Assembly: GCA_910574285.1 (NCBI GenBank)
Contig: CAJTAL010000002.1
Coordinates: 185,543 to 249,542 of the forward strand
Length of the DNA: 64,000 nucleotides
Origin: Lachnospiraceae bacterium
Lineage (GTDB): Bacteria > Bacillota > Clostridia > Lachnospirales > Lachnospiraceae
Direction of reading: 5' to 3'
Each line of letters begins with the position of its first letter. Positions within the stretch are counted from its first letter, which is position 1. Under the pieces are notes generated by a model that was not told where the DNA came from, did no database searches, and saw only the letters and a program-made list of their open reading frames with translations. Shown in pieces: positions 25,759-34,717 of this stretch. The position numbers were made by a program, and so were the translations under genes.

Positions 25759-26808
25759 TTATATTTCCGCCGTAAACTCCCTGTAATATTGCTCTGCTTT
25801 TTCTTTTGTAATATGATAATGCCTCTGAAGCTTTGCAAGAGTTCTCTCTTTCGGAATATTATCCTCCAGGCTACTCAGAATAAATATCCTGATTCCTTCT
25901 TTCGTAATTTGTTCTGTAACATTTTTCGTGATTTGTTCTGTGAGTTCTTCCGTGAGTTTCTCCTTCATTCCTTCATACTTGATCTGCTCTATCGTACTCA
26001 CATCGGTTACCTCCTTCCACAGCTCCTCATTGTCGGAGTAATCAATATACTCTGACATATTCGCCATAAAATCATCCTTATGCGGATACATAATCAGGTT
26101 CAGAAAGCGAAAAAGCACGTATCCTTCCTCTTCCTTGTCCCCATTATACACCTCATCGCCTAATTTGATAACTATTAATGTCATCAAATCATAATTTTCT
26201 CTGGCTGCTGCATTCTGAGCCGTGTTTTTCGTATTCATCATCTCGTAAACCGCGATACTGTAACGATCTTCCTTAGGGATATCATCTCTGCAGATGAAAA
26301 TGCTGTAACACTTGGATAACTGGTTATAATCCGTTCCCTGAAGGATCAGAGACAACTGGGAAGACAGACGCCTCGCAAGGTAATACATTCCTCTCTTTTC
26401 AATGGGATAATCTGTCTTGTATGTCTTCTGTGGTTCTACGTCAATATGTAAATTAACCTGGATATCTTTTGTGGAAAGCTGTGGATTCCTGGCCCGAAAT
26501 GCCAGATCGAAATTAGATGTTTTCTCATTCAGATGATAGTATTCTGTGCTGTCTTTTCTGATCGGTGTATTGGTTCTGCCCGGCGAGACATCCATAGTAC
26601 TGGTAATCGTATCCGTCTCTATAAATTCCCTGATCTCCTGCCAACTGTAGTCCTTATACGCTGCAGTCGTATCCCTTAAGATCACCGCCAATACCTCCGG
26701 ATGGCACAGGATCGTCTTGCTCTGGATATCATGTCCTTCCGTGTCGGAAGTAACCTGCATGGAGCTGAGTGTCTCCATGCTTCCCCTCATGCTGTTATTC
26801 ATGTTCAT
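25759..26808 (-). CDS. PD-(D/E)XK nuclease-family protein (Rpn/transposase-like)
   Basis: Protein of 349 residues related to the Rpn/PDDEXK_2 'transposase' families common in gut Clostridia. The core has F-D-L-A-F-R-A, then V-N-L-H-I-D-V-E-P-Q-K and the family Y-Y-L-A-R-R-L-S-S-Q-L. The C-terminus (about 270-345) is a Glu/Thr-rich predicted coiled coil with short repeats (K-L-T-E-E-L-T-E-Q-I-T). The long frame begins at 26916, but ATG 26808 follows AGAGGTG and is preferred. The domain suggests DNA cleavage; its exact job is unknown. Confidence 0.75.
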   Translation of the reverse strand: MNMNNSMRGSMETLSSMQVTSDTEGHDIQSKTILCHPEVLAVILRDTTAAYKDYSWQEIREFIETDTITSTMDVSPGRTNTPIRKDSTEYYHLNEKTSNFDLAFRARNPQLSTKDIQVNLHIDVEPQKTYKTDYPIEKRGMYYLARRLSSQLSLILQGTDYNQLSKCYSIFICRDDIPKEDRYSIAVYEMMNTKNTAQNAAARENYDLMTLIVIKLGDEVYNGDKEEEGYVLFRFLNLIMYPHKDDFMANMSEYIDYSDNEELWKEVTDVSTIEQIKYEGMKEKLTEELTEQITKNVTEQITKEGIRIFILSSLEDNIPKERTLAKLQRHYHITKEKAEQYYREFTAEI

Positions 26809-26978
26809 ATCACCTCTTTCTGTCATAGATATACAAAATACGCTCTTTTTGTCAAATTTATGACTCCATTCCCGTGTTCTTGATTCTATAATGATATAAA
26901 TATGAATGGATGTCAATTTAAATCGTTCGACAAATTAGGTGAAAATTCTTTCAATCAAGAACGTCGTCGTATTTTTAT

Positions 26979-28664
26979 TTATCCGATCAAAACGGTTTTT
27001 CCCTCGAATGCAAAGCCATACTTTCGAATTCGATCCGGCGTGATACCTTTGTCTTCCAATGCTGCAGAGTATTTTTTATACTCGATTTGATCTAATGCCG
27101 CCTGCACTGTATCAGCGAGAGTGGCTTCATCGCCGGGATCGTGGACTTTGAATTCCAGGATGATGGCGTTGTCCGTGTCGTGTAACGGCTCCAGCATCAC
27201 ATCATACCGTCCAAAACCACTCTCCCTGTTGGAAGTGACAGAATAGCGGCCGGCAAGGTCTACCATTAACCCCAGAACGAATCCGTGGTAAAAGCGTTCC
27301 GGTTCTGTTGTGGCGGAAGGATGTTTTCCTGTATCAAAATAGCTGAAGGTAGCGAAGGCAATCCGGTTCATATATGCATTCATCGCTCTCCTGTCATCTG
27401 ACAGGAGAGCTTTGATGAAATCATTGTATGCCGGAGTAAATCTTGCAAACCAGCCGTTGATCATCTTCCGGAACATAATTCGGACCTCTTTATTCGTCAG
27501 TGCAAGCTCGAAATCCTCTGTTCCATTCTCCTCATCTATGTGGTAACTAATAAGTCTCAGATATCCGCAGGAAAGTAGGAGACTCCAAACAGCATTTTTA
27601 TCATAATCTAATTGATTGAATACAAGCTGTTCATCAATCTGCGTGTGAAGAGTTTTGCCGGACAGCAGGTCTTCCATGACGATCTTAATGTCTGGGTTTC
27701 CTTCGCGTATCAGTTTCCCGACAAGGCTGTTGCTGCTGGTATTCGCCCAGTATGCGGAGAATTTCCCGGATTTTAGATAATTTATAATCGACCAGGGATT
27801 ATAAATGTCGCTCTTCTGTCCGAAGGTAAATCCATCGTACCAGTCTCTTACTTTGTCTTTCTTGTCTTCCAGACCGTATTCATCCAAAGCGCACCAAACT
27901 TCTTGCTGGGTAAATCCAAAACAATCAGCATACAGATCAGATGTAGTTGTAACGATCTCCAGATTATTAAGATCAGAGAAAATGGATTCCTTACTGATCC
28001 TTGTGATGCCGGTCATAATAGCTCTAGCCATGTAAGGGTTTGTCTTAAATGTGGCGTTGAACAGATTTCTTATGAAAGATACCAGTTCATCCCAAAAACC
28101 GTTGATATAAGCCTCCTGCATGGGAGTATCATACTCGTCCAGAAGAATGATTACTTTCTTGCCATAATAGCGCATCAGATAGTTGGACAATGTTTTTAAA
28201 GAACCGGATGCCAGATAATCGTCCATATCAGGAGAGATTTTTCGGAACGCTTCTTTTTCATCCTCATTCAGAATATTACTCTTTGACAAAAAGTCATATT
28301 CGTTATACAGGTTTTTTATGATCTGACAGATTTGCTTTCGTGTATTGACAAAAGAAGTTTCTTTAATACTGGCGAAGCTTAGGAAGATCACAGGATAAGT
28401 TCCCTGCAGTTTTCGGTATTCTTCTTTTGTCCAGATAGAAAGATGTTGGAACAGGTTGCTTCTTCCTGCATATTTGATCGAGAAGAAATATTCCAGCATG
28501 CTCATATTCAGAGTCTTACCGAAACGCCTGGGTCGGGAAATCAAAGTGACGACGTCGTTATTCTCCCACCACTCTTTGATAAAATGTGTCTTATCTATAT
28601 AGAAGTTATCATTCGTAATTAAATCGCCAAAATCCTGATAGCCGATTCCTACGGTTCTTGCCAT
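26979..28664 (-). CDS. AAA-ATPase-like / PD-(D/E)XK protein (DUF1703 type)
   Basis: Protein of 561 residues in the AAA-ATPase_like + DUF1703 family, frequent in gut anaerobes. The N-terminal AAA part has the P-loop variant R-P-R-R-F-G-K-T, the Walker-B-like V-I-I-L-L-D-E-Y-D-T-P and the sensor segment M-T-G-I-T-R-I-S. The C-terminal nuclease-like domain shows Y-D-V-M-L-E-P and A-I-I-L-E-F-K-V. Role unknown; proposed as mobile or defence-like. AGGAGGT precedes the ATG. It neighbours another PD-(D/E)XK gene and the TnpB-like gene, forming an accessory island. Confidence 0.88.
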   Translation of the reverse strand: MARTVGIGYQDFGDLITNDNFYIDKTHFIKEWWENNDVVTLISRPRRFGKTLNMSMLEYFFSIKYAGRSNLFQHLSIWTKEEYRKLQGTYPVIFLSFASIKETSFVNTRKQICQIIKNLYNEYDFLSKSNILNEDEKEAFRKISPDMDDYLASGSLKTLSNYLMRYYGKKVIILLDEYDTPMQEAYINGFWDELVSFIRNLFNATFKTNPYMARAIMTGITRISKESIFSDLNNLEIVTTTSDLYADCFGFTQQEVWCALDEYGLEDKKDKVRDWYDGFTFGQKSDIYNPWSIINYLKSGKFSAYWANTSSNSLVGKLIREGNPDIKIVMEDLLSGKTLHTQIDEQLVFNQLDYDKNAVWSLLLSCGYLRLISYHIDEENGTEDFELALTNKEVRIMFRKMINGWFARFTPAYNDFIKALLSDDRRAMNAYMNRIAFATFSYFDTGKHPSATTEPERFYHGFVLGLMVDLAGRYSVTSNRESGFGRYDVMLEPLHDTDNAIILEFKVHDPGDEATLADTVQAALDQIEYKKYSAALEDKGITPDRIRKYGFAFEGKTVLIG

Positions 28665-28939
28665 AACAGTACCTCCTAACGAGCATGTTTATATTGCTTG
28701 TATTTTATCATTATTTGGTAGGGAATACAACGAGATATCCTTTGGTATCAATCGGTTGTTTCCGGGCTGTTTATTGGCATGAATGTGAAAGGAGCCTGGT
28801 GTACGTGTAAAAAATAACATAAAAAAAGAAAAATAGAAACATATGTTTGGTGAAATAATAAGAAAATCAGGAAAAAATCAAGAAAAAACTCAAAATTAAC
28901 AGATAATAGACAAAGTTAAATAATCTATATATACAATTT

Positions 28940-29106
28940 CATTCCGAAAAAGTGTAGGTTTTCAGAATGAAAAATCTTACTGAGATCTTAGTCATTCTAT
29001 AATACTATCGGCAAAAGGTCAATAAACTTAACCCCAATTTTTTGTGATATTTGACGAAAATTTTACCAGTCAAACTCATTCCGAAAACCTACACTTTTTC
29101 GGAATG
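28940..29106. repeat. pair of inverted 30-bp palindromic elements upstream of the TnpB-like gene
   Basis: The elements at 28940-28969 and 29077-29106 are reverse complements of each other with 29 of 30 matching positions. Each is itself a dyad: CATTCCGAAAA at one end and TTTTCGGAATG (or TTTTCAGAATG) at the other, around an asymmetric core AGTGTAGG. The 107 bases between them contain TATAAT at 28998-29003, a likely -10 box with no strong -35. The rest of 28665-29170 shows no gene. The arrangement could be an operator pair, or an end structure of a mobile element. Confidence 0.85.
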
Positions 29107-29170
29107 GGTTCAAATACCGGGAAATCGCCGCTTTTCAGGCTTTTATGTCATTCATATGAGGGGATAGAAG

Positions 29171-30487
29171 ATGCCGCCAGATAAGATATGCAAGACCGTC
29201 CACCAGTACAATAAGGAGCCGATATCCGGCGAAGATATGCAGAAGCTTCTGGATATCGCGGAGGACTTCAGGAAGGTCAAGAATTACGTGTATGTCAGGT
29301 TCGGCGGAGTAGGAAGCCTCTCGAAGATCTATCCGGGTTATACCGTACAGAATGAGATGACGGCAAGCGGATACCGGGAAACACTCGGGATGCCGGCAGT
29401 CTATTTCTATCTGGCAGTCTTTGACGCACTGGGAGATATCAAGAGCCAGTGGACGCGTACGAAGTCAAAGATCGTGAAGCTGATTAATAAGAACGAGGGA
29501 TTTACGGAAGAAGAGAAGCATTACCTTCGTTTTTTATTAAAGATCAATAATGCGTTTGAAGCTGTGCTGAATCATAAGCCGGTTGAACTGGCAGCAAAAC
29601 TAAGCCGGCAGTATCAGGAACTGGCCGGTCAGGTGGATACAGATCAGATGCACAGTTACTTATGCAGGCAGGTACGAAAGTATCACGTGAAGCTTCATAC
29701 GGATACGGCAGATGTATTCTCCATAGCGGAGCGGGCATACCGCTATGCAGATCATGGGATCTACATTTCCATTAAGGAGAAGCGGAAACGTGTCTATGTA
29801 CCGCTGACGGATAACAATCAGTATAAGTGCCAGCTTCGGATTAAGCTGTATCCGCAGGAAAACCGTATTGAGATCAAGGTTCCTGTCAATGTCACCGTGC
29901 GAAGCCATACGGATTATCAGAATCAGGTGGGCGCTGCAGTTGGTTTCTATACGATGCTGACAACGGACGAGGGGCATCGTTATGGAGAAGAATTGGGCAG
30001 GTATCAGTTGGAGTATTCGGAATGGATACGGAAGCAGACAGGCAGCTATAACCGGAACCGAGGCAGTAATCCGGGCCGCAAAAAATATCATGCAAAAAAA
30101 CAGCGGCTGGAAGAACAGCTTCATAGTTATATCAACCAGGAATTGAATCAATTTCTTAAGGAAGAGAAGCCTCAGACAGTCTATATTGTGAAGTTACCAA
30201 AACCACAGGCAGGAGGGGCGAATAAGAAGATTAATCATTCCCTTGCCCAGTGGCAGAGAGGATACATCAGAAAGCGGTTGGTACAGAAATGTAAGGAACA
30301 ATCCGTCGAGGTCGTAGAGGTGCTCGGAAAGGATATCAGTAACGAGTGCAGCAAATGCGGAGCGAGAGGGAAGAAGACGGAAGGGATGTTCACCTGTCCT
30401 GTGTGTGGTTATCAGGAGGAAGAGAAGACGAATACCGCGCGCAATGTGAAGAAACGGGGACAGGGGGACGGAGTCATCTATAAGTAA
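29171..30487 (+). CDS. TnpB-family protein lacking RuvC catalytic acids (nuclease-dead, TldR-like)
   Basis: Protein of 438 residues with the TnpB/IS605-OrfB plan: N-terminal helical region, a beta wedge (about 195-245), a RuvC-like core and a C-terminal zinc finger with C393-x2-C396 and C409-x2-C412. The three RuvC acids are not where expected. Motif I, normally G-I-D-L-G, reads G-A-A-V-G (Ala256). Motif II, normally I-E-D-L, reads V-K-L-P (Lys341). Motif III, normally D-x-N-A-A, reads K-T-N-T-A (Lys419). The frame is intact with a GAGGGG ribosome site, so this is not simple decay. Known nuclease-dead TnpBs (TldR) are RNA-guided repressors. That role is inference here, and no TnpA lies nearby. 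Confidence 0.82.
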   Translation: MPPDKICKTVHQYNKEPISGEDMQKLLDIAEDFRKVKNYVYVRFGGVGSLSKIYPGYTVQNEMTASGYRETLGMPAVYFYLAVFDALGDIKSQWTRTKSKIVKLINKNEGFTEEEKHYLRFLLKINNAFEAVLNHKPVELAAKLSRQYQELAGQVDTDQMHSYLCRQVRKYHVKLHTDTADVFSIAERAYRYADHGIYISIKEKRKRVYVPLTDNNQYKCQLRIKLYPQENRIEIKVPVNVTVRSHTDYQNQVGAAVGFYTMLTTDEGHRYGEELGRYQLEYSEWIRKQTGSYNRNRGSNPGRKKYHAKKQRLEEQLHSYINQELNQFLKEEKPQTVYIVKLPKPQAGGANKKINHSLAQWQRGYIRKRLVQKCKEQSVEVVEVLGKDISNECSKCGARGKKTEGMFTCPVCGYQEEEKTNTARNVKKRGQGDGVIYK

Positions 30488-30842
30488 AAAGGTCATAAGA
30501 ACAGCCATTTAGATAAATTCCGGTGGTGAGCCGGGGTTTCACCGTAAGGAACCACAAGGGAATCGTGGAAATTTCCGAAGGGCTCTTAAGGACTAAGAGG
30601 TGCGTTCATGATAATGCAGGTGTGAGCGCCTGCTATATAAAAAAGAATTTACGGCATTAGAAGGCGGGGAGCGAAGGTTATTCGGAAAACCGCGTATTGG
30701 GTATGCCAGGACCCTGTGAACATGATTCGTTATAAAGGAATTGCACTGAGGTGCAAGCAGGCTGTCGGCCTAAGGGTGATAACAAAGCATGACGTAGCGG
30801 GGAGCGAAGCGGGAGTGTCCGCATTATCTTGAAAAGAGATAA
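30488..30842 (+). ncRNA. candidate structured guide-type RNA downstream of the TnpB-like gene
   Basis: A region of about 350 bases without an ORF, rich in small stems: CCGG/CCGG at 30520-30534; CCAC/GTGG at 30552-30568; CTCTTA/TAAGAG at 30583-30599; GCAGG/CCTGC at 30616-30633; GGTT/AACC at 30676-30691; GGGT/ACCC at 30699-30714; TTGCAC/GTGCAA at 30741-30756; AGGC/GCCT at 30759-30771; TTATCT/AGATAA at 30824-30842. TnpB omegaRNAs lie at and beyond the 3' end of tnpB with the guide at their 3' end, matching this position. Exact ends and guide are not determinable by eye. The following 160 bases to 31002 are AT-rich and probably hold the promoter of the next gene. Confidence 0.55.
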
Positions 30843-31002
30843 CCAATATGCCTTATTTAAATTCTTATGAAAGAGATAAGAGTAAAAGACAGTGCTATTT
30901 AAAGTGTGAGATAGGGCTTTTTAAAAGTTTATGTATTATATTTTAATAATTAAAACTATAAAATAGGATTTGGCGAGAAAAGACAATAGGGGGAATATTG
31001 AA

Positions 31003-31536
31003 ATGTCTAAAAAGGCTGGGGAACAAGGTATGGCTACAGAGGAAAAAAACAAAAAAATTGTTATTTTCGGCGCAGTATTAATTGTAGTCATTCTTGTTGC
31101 AATAATAATTTTCTTGTTTTCCAGAGGGCGAGAAGATGAACCAAAAAGAAATGTGGTAGTTACAAAGGATAATATTGAGGAAGTTGCTGATGATATGATG
31201 AATCAGGATTATATAGAGCCTGGGTATTATAGTACGTCAATGAGCACCACATGGCATTTTGCTACAGGTGATGCAATATCTGAGGATGCGTATGTCGCAA
31301 ATGTAGAAGAAAATACAAATGATATATATTTTGATGTGTTTTTAGCAGATGATGAAAATAAACCGATTCTTAAATCACCTGTTCTTCCGCGAGGAAGTGA
31401 ATTAAATAATATTGCGTTAGATGTTCAGCTTTCAGCCGGTACATATGATTGTGTGATGGTTTATCATTTGGTGGATGAGGAACAGAATACAATAAGTACT
31501 TTGCGTGTAGGGTTTACGATTATTGTAGAAAAATAA
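31003..31536 (+). CDS. single-pass membrane protein with extracellular beta domain
   Basis: Protein of 177 residues. A short charged N-terminus is followed by one long hydrophobic segment (about residues 20-40, I-V-I-F-G-A-V-L-I-V-V-I) and an extracellular domain of about 130 residues ending V-G-F-T-I-I-V-E-K. The domain is acidic and probably beta-structured. ATG 31003 has GGGGGAA upstream; a TTG at 30970 extends the frame by 11 codons without better support. I do not recognise the family. It precedes the secreted surface protein and may be its accessory or anchor. Confidence 0.7.
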   Translation: MSKKAGEQGMATEEKNKKIVIFGAVLIVVILVAIIIFLFSRGREDEPKRNVVVTKDNIEEVADDMMNQDYIEPGYYSTSMSTTWHFATGDAISEDAYVANVEENTNDIYFDVFLADDENKPILKSPVLPRGSELNNIALDVQLSAGTYDCVMVYHLVDEEQNTISTLRVGFTIIVEK

Positions 31537-31611
31537 TTGGTCAAAGGGTAACAACTGTGATTTGCAAACACAGTATGATACAAATATCAAATAATTAAGG
31601 AGGAGTAAATT

Positions 31612-32643
31612 ATGCAGAAAATGAAGAAAGGGATAGCCGTAGCCCTTACAGCAACCATGGCGTTGGGTGGAACATTTACGGCATATGCTGCTGATACAGC
31701 TACCACAGGAAGTACAAGCGGTAGTGGTACGTCAGAGGGACATGTTGAACAGGAAGTTTTGAATATGGTACTTCCGACTGTTGACAGTGGGTCTACGCCA
31801 TTTGCGTATATCATGGATCCGGAGCGCTTGATTCAGGGAACAGATGGGAACAAATACGCAGAAGGCACAGTATTTCCGGCAAAAGACGGGGATACAGGAG
31901 TGTATTTCCTTACTGCGGCAAATACTTATGCGAATACGAGTAATACACTTCAGGCAATTAATAAAAGTAGCTGTGATGTAACCCTGACAGTAGATGTTGA
32001 AACAACTGCAGGTACTAAAGATATTACTCTTGCGACTAGTTCGACACCATCAGAGACGGCAGCAGAGCTTTATCTTGGATTAAAAGTTGGAAATGATACG
32101 ACAACAGTAAAATCTGATAAACAAACTGTGACAAAGACAGTTGCAGGAAGTCCGACAAACTTTGAGATTGCAGTAAAAAATGGTGCATACGTTTATCAGG
32201 AAAAGGCAGATGCTACTACATGGAAAGCAATGAATATTAGTATGACGGGTGCCGTTAGCAAGAAAGAAATTGCGAGTGACACAACAGCTCCGACAGTGAA
32301 TGTTACATGGAGTTATGCAAAGGCTGCTGATGGTGCAACTGCAGCTACGGATGCGGTAGACTATGTTGCGGGACCTAGTGTGGCATTTACTAGTGCAGGT
32401 GCGATTACAGTTTCTGGTCTTGCATCAGGTCAGACTGTAACTAGTGTTAGTATAGCTTATACGAAAGATGGAAGTCAGCAAACAGAAGAATTGATTAATA
32501 ATCCAAATGTAACATGGAATGCAGATAAGACATCAGGTACGATGAACAGCAATTGGACAGATTATTTGCAGGGATGTGGATCTGTGACTTTGACGGTTAC
32601 GCTTTCAGGAAATGTGACAAAAACCGCTTCGGCAACATTTTAA
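31612..32643 (+). CDS. secreted surface protein A, paralogue of the protein at 61142
   Basis: Protein of 343 residues with a clear signal peptide (M-Q-K-M-K-K-G-I-A-V-A-L-T-A then cleavage near A-Y-A-A, about residue 27). A Thr/Ser/Gly-rich linker follows, then L-P-T-V-D ... P-F-A-Y-I-M-D-P-E-R-L-I, and a Thr-rich beta region ending in Ig-like sequence. The motif P-F-x-(F/Y)-I-x-D-P-x-x-L-I recurs in the gene at 61142, as do several downstream segments. No LPxTG sorting motif. The high Thr/Ser content and adjacency to a glycan locus suggest it may be glycosylated; this is inference. AAGGAGGAG precedes the ATG. Confidence 0.8.
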   Translation: MQKMKKGIAVALTATMALGGTFTAYAADTATTGSTSGSGTSEGHVEQEVLNMVLPTVDSGSTPFAYIMDPERLIQGTDGNKYAEGTVFPAKDGDTGVYFLTAANTYANTSNTLQAINKSSCDVTLTVDVETTAGTKDITLATSSTPSETAAELYLGLKVGNDTTTVKSDKQTVTKTVAGSPTNFEIAVKNGAYVYQEKADATTWKAMNISMTGAVSKKEIASDTTAPTVNVTWSYAKAADGATAATDAVDYVAGPSVAFTSAGAITVSGLASGQTVTSVSIAYTKDGSQQTEELINNPNVTWNADKTSGTMNSNWTDYLQGCGSVTLTVTLSGNVTKTASATF

Positions 32644-32702
32644 GCTGTAATTAGATTTGAAAAGGGAGCAGCAAATATTTGAAAATTAATTAGTCTATGG
32701 CG

Positions 32703-32743
32703 GATGAGGACGGTTATGCATAAGAGTATGATTGTCCTCATTC
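32703..32743 (+). terminator. hairpin between surface protein and glycan genes
   Basis: GATGAGGAC (32703-32711) pairs with GTCCTCATTC around 32734-32743. There is no T-run, so it is a weak terminator, an attenuator or an mRNA-processing site that could make the surface protein more abundant than downstream enzymes. Confidence 0.35.
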
Positions 32744-32790
32744 ATATTACGAATAATGTAAAGTATGCTGTATAAATAAGGGATGAAAAA

Positions 32791-33993
32791 ATGAAAAAAA
32801 AATTACTTGTTTTGGGTGGAGGAGAGAAGCAAGTACCTATAATACAGAAAGCAAAACAATTGGGATATTATGTAATTATATGCGACTACTTTCCCAATCC
32901 TCCGGGGAAAGTATATTCAGATGTCCATTATAGGATTAGTACTTTTGATTACGAAATGATATTAGATATGGCTCAAAGAGAACATATTGATGGAGTTGTG
33001 ACGAACTCAGAACCAGTTTTACATGTAATGGCGAAGTTAACTGATGAATTAAAATTACCATCAGTAACTAGTAGGGTGATTTCGTTGTTCTTAGAAAAAA
33101 ATTTAATGAGAGATCACTTAGAAAAAAATGGATTGAACACTGTACGATTTAAATCTTGTAAAAATATTGAAGAAGCGATTGCTTTTTTTCACTCTTTAAA
33201 TCGTAAACTGATAATGAAACCAACAGACAGTTCCGATAGCAAAGGTGTCTACACTGTAAATAGTGAAGAAGATATTAAAAAAAATTTTGCAATGAGTCAA
33301 AATGCGAATAGACGAAAACAGAATGTTTTGCTCGAAGACTACATAGATGGATGTGAATTTTCTGTTGATGGAATATGTATTGATAGAAAGCATTATTCGT
33401 TGGGAGTAGCAGAAAAAAGACCGTTTTCTTATAATGAAAACCTTGATAAGGAGCTGTATTTTAGTTATAGGAATGATAAGTTCGATTATGAAGAATTAAA
33501 AAGAATAAATAATGACATAGCAGAATCGACAGGACTTCCTTTTGGGATGACTCATGCAGAATATAAGTATAAAGATGGTAAATTTCATTTTATTGAAATG
33601 GCAGCCCGTGGAGGAGGTTCGTTTATATCAACACTGATTGTTCCATATATTTCTGGCATTGACACGTTAAAGATATTGCTTGAAAGTTCACTTGGTGAAG
33701 AAAAAAATAAAAAAGTAGAAATAAATAATCTATTTAAAAATAGATGTGCTGCACTCAAATTTTTATCGATCCCGAAAGAGCAATTTGGGATTATCCGATA
33801 TATCAACGGGGTGGATGCTTTAAAGCATAAGGGAATATTAAAGTATTCATTCAATTATAAAGTGGGAGATTTTATTAAAAAAGCTGACTATGGAGATGAA
33901 AGATTAGGATATTATATAGCTGTGGCAGAAACAAAGAAAGAATTGAAAAAAATAGTTTGTGATGTTGATAAAAATATTGTTATTGGGGTTTAG
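32791..33993 (+). CDS. ATP-grasp ligase (CarB-like), first glycan-locus enzyme
   Basis: ATP-grasp enzyme of 400 residues. N-terminal pre-ATP-grasp fold with L-V-L-G-G-G-E-K-Q; the ATP-binding core has K-P-T-D-S-S-D-S-K-G-V and L-L-E-D-Y-I-D-G-C-E-F-S-V-D-G; the metal-binding site is F-I-E-M-A-A-R-G-G-G. Such enzymes join a carboxylate to an amine or thiol through an acyl-phosphate. It opens the AT-rich segment and is followed by an amidohydrolase and other amino-acid-type enzymes, so it may form an amide on a sugar. Start ATG; the upstream sequence is A-rich with a GGGATG ribosome-site. Confidence 0.88.
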   Translation: MKKKLLVLGGGEKQVPIIQKAKQLGYYVIICDYFPNPPGKVYSDVHYRISTFDYEMILDMAQREHIDGVVTNSEPVLHVMAKLTDELKLPSVTSRVISLFLEKNLMRDHLEKNGLNTVRFKSCKNIEEAIAFFHSLNRKLIMKPTDSSDSKGVYTVNSEEDIKKNFAMSQNANRRKQNVLLEDYIDGCEFSVDGICIDRKHYSLGVAEKRPFSYNENLDKELYFSYRNDKFDYEELKRINNDIAESTGLPFGMTHAEYKYKDGKFHFIEMAARGGGSFISTLIVPYISGIDTLKILLESSLGEEKNKKVEINNLFKNRCAALKFLSIPKEQFGIIRYINGVDALKHKGILKYSFNYKVGDFIKKADYGDERLGYYIAVAETKKELKKIVCDVDKNIVIGV

Positions 33994-34004
33994 GAGGATT
34001 ATAA

Positions 34005-34661
34005 ATGATTTTTTACGATGCACATATTCATAAAAAATCTCTTGAAGCGGGCGGATTTATTATTGGTCTCGAAAAAAAATATGATAAGAAAACATTGTCT
34101 AACACAGAAGCGCTTCTTTTTCATTCAGTTGAAGAAAAATACATATCTTTTTATCAGGTTACAAAAGCTGAGATAGACTCTTTGATTGGGCATGGATATT
34201 TAAAATATCATGCGAGATTGGAAGGATATTCTCCAGACGAGGTGGTACATTCTATTCGGATAAATCAACCAAGAGCAGTAATTATTGATACATTAAATGA
34301 ACCATATTGGGTGCCATATGATTATTGGAAAATTGCACAAATATTTCCAGAGACACCGATTATCCTAGCGCATGCAGGGGGATATGCTGTAAATGAGTTC
34401 ATCAAAATTTGTAATATTCAAAAAAATATTTGGATTGATTTTTCATTAACTCATAGTGTATTAGGTAAATATGGTGAAGAAGATGGCCTGTCAATTATTC
34501 ATCAAGCTATTTGCTTTTCGTTAAAGCATACATTTAGAAATCGAATTCTTTTGGGATCAGATTATCCGTTCTATGATCAAAATGAAGTTCTTAAATATTA
34601 TGGAGCTAATATTGGTATGTTAAATACAAATTTTGAAACTTTATTAAAAATGATTAAATAA
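34005..34661 (+). CDS. amidohydrolase-2-type metal-dependent hydrolase
   Basis: Protein of 218 residues in the TIM-barrel amidohydrolase family. The N-terminal metal motif is D-A-H-I-H (His7, His9); also A-H-A-G-G (about 124-128) and G-S-D-Y-P-F with the catalytic Asp (about 187). It is shorter than most relatives (about 280). It could decarboxylate or hydrolyse a lactone or amide. AGGAGG precedes the ATG, 11 bases after the ATP-grasp gene. Confidence 0.82.
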   Translation: MIFYDAHIHKKSLEAGGFIIGLEKKYDKKTLSNTEALLFHSVEEKYISFYQVTKAEIDSLIGHGYLKYHARLEGYSPDEVVHSIRINQPRAVIIDTLNEPYWVPYDYWKIAQIFPETPIILAHAGGYAVNEFIKICNIQKNIWIDFSLTHSVLGKYGEEDGLSIIHQAICFSLKHTFRNRILLGSDYPFYDQNEVLKYYGANIGMLNTNFETLLKMIK

Positions 34662-34717
34662 GGTGATTTGCTTGTGGCTTTCAAATGCCGCAAAATTAAA
34701 AATGAAAGTTTGAGTAG

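Noticed and set aside
28940..29106. A CRISPR-type repeat pair
   Set aside because: Only two copies, in inverted orientation, with a 107-base interval and no cas genes.
29171..30487. Ordinary active IS200/IS605 transposon
   Set aside because: No TnpA in the window and the RuvC acids of the TnpB-like protein appear replaced.
30488..30842. A group II intron or IStron ribozyme
   Set aside because: I could not find the expected 5' GTGYG boundary, domain V hairpin or a reverse transcriptase, and the neighbouring gene is a TnpB relative.
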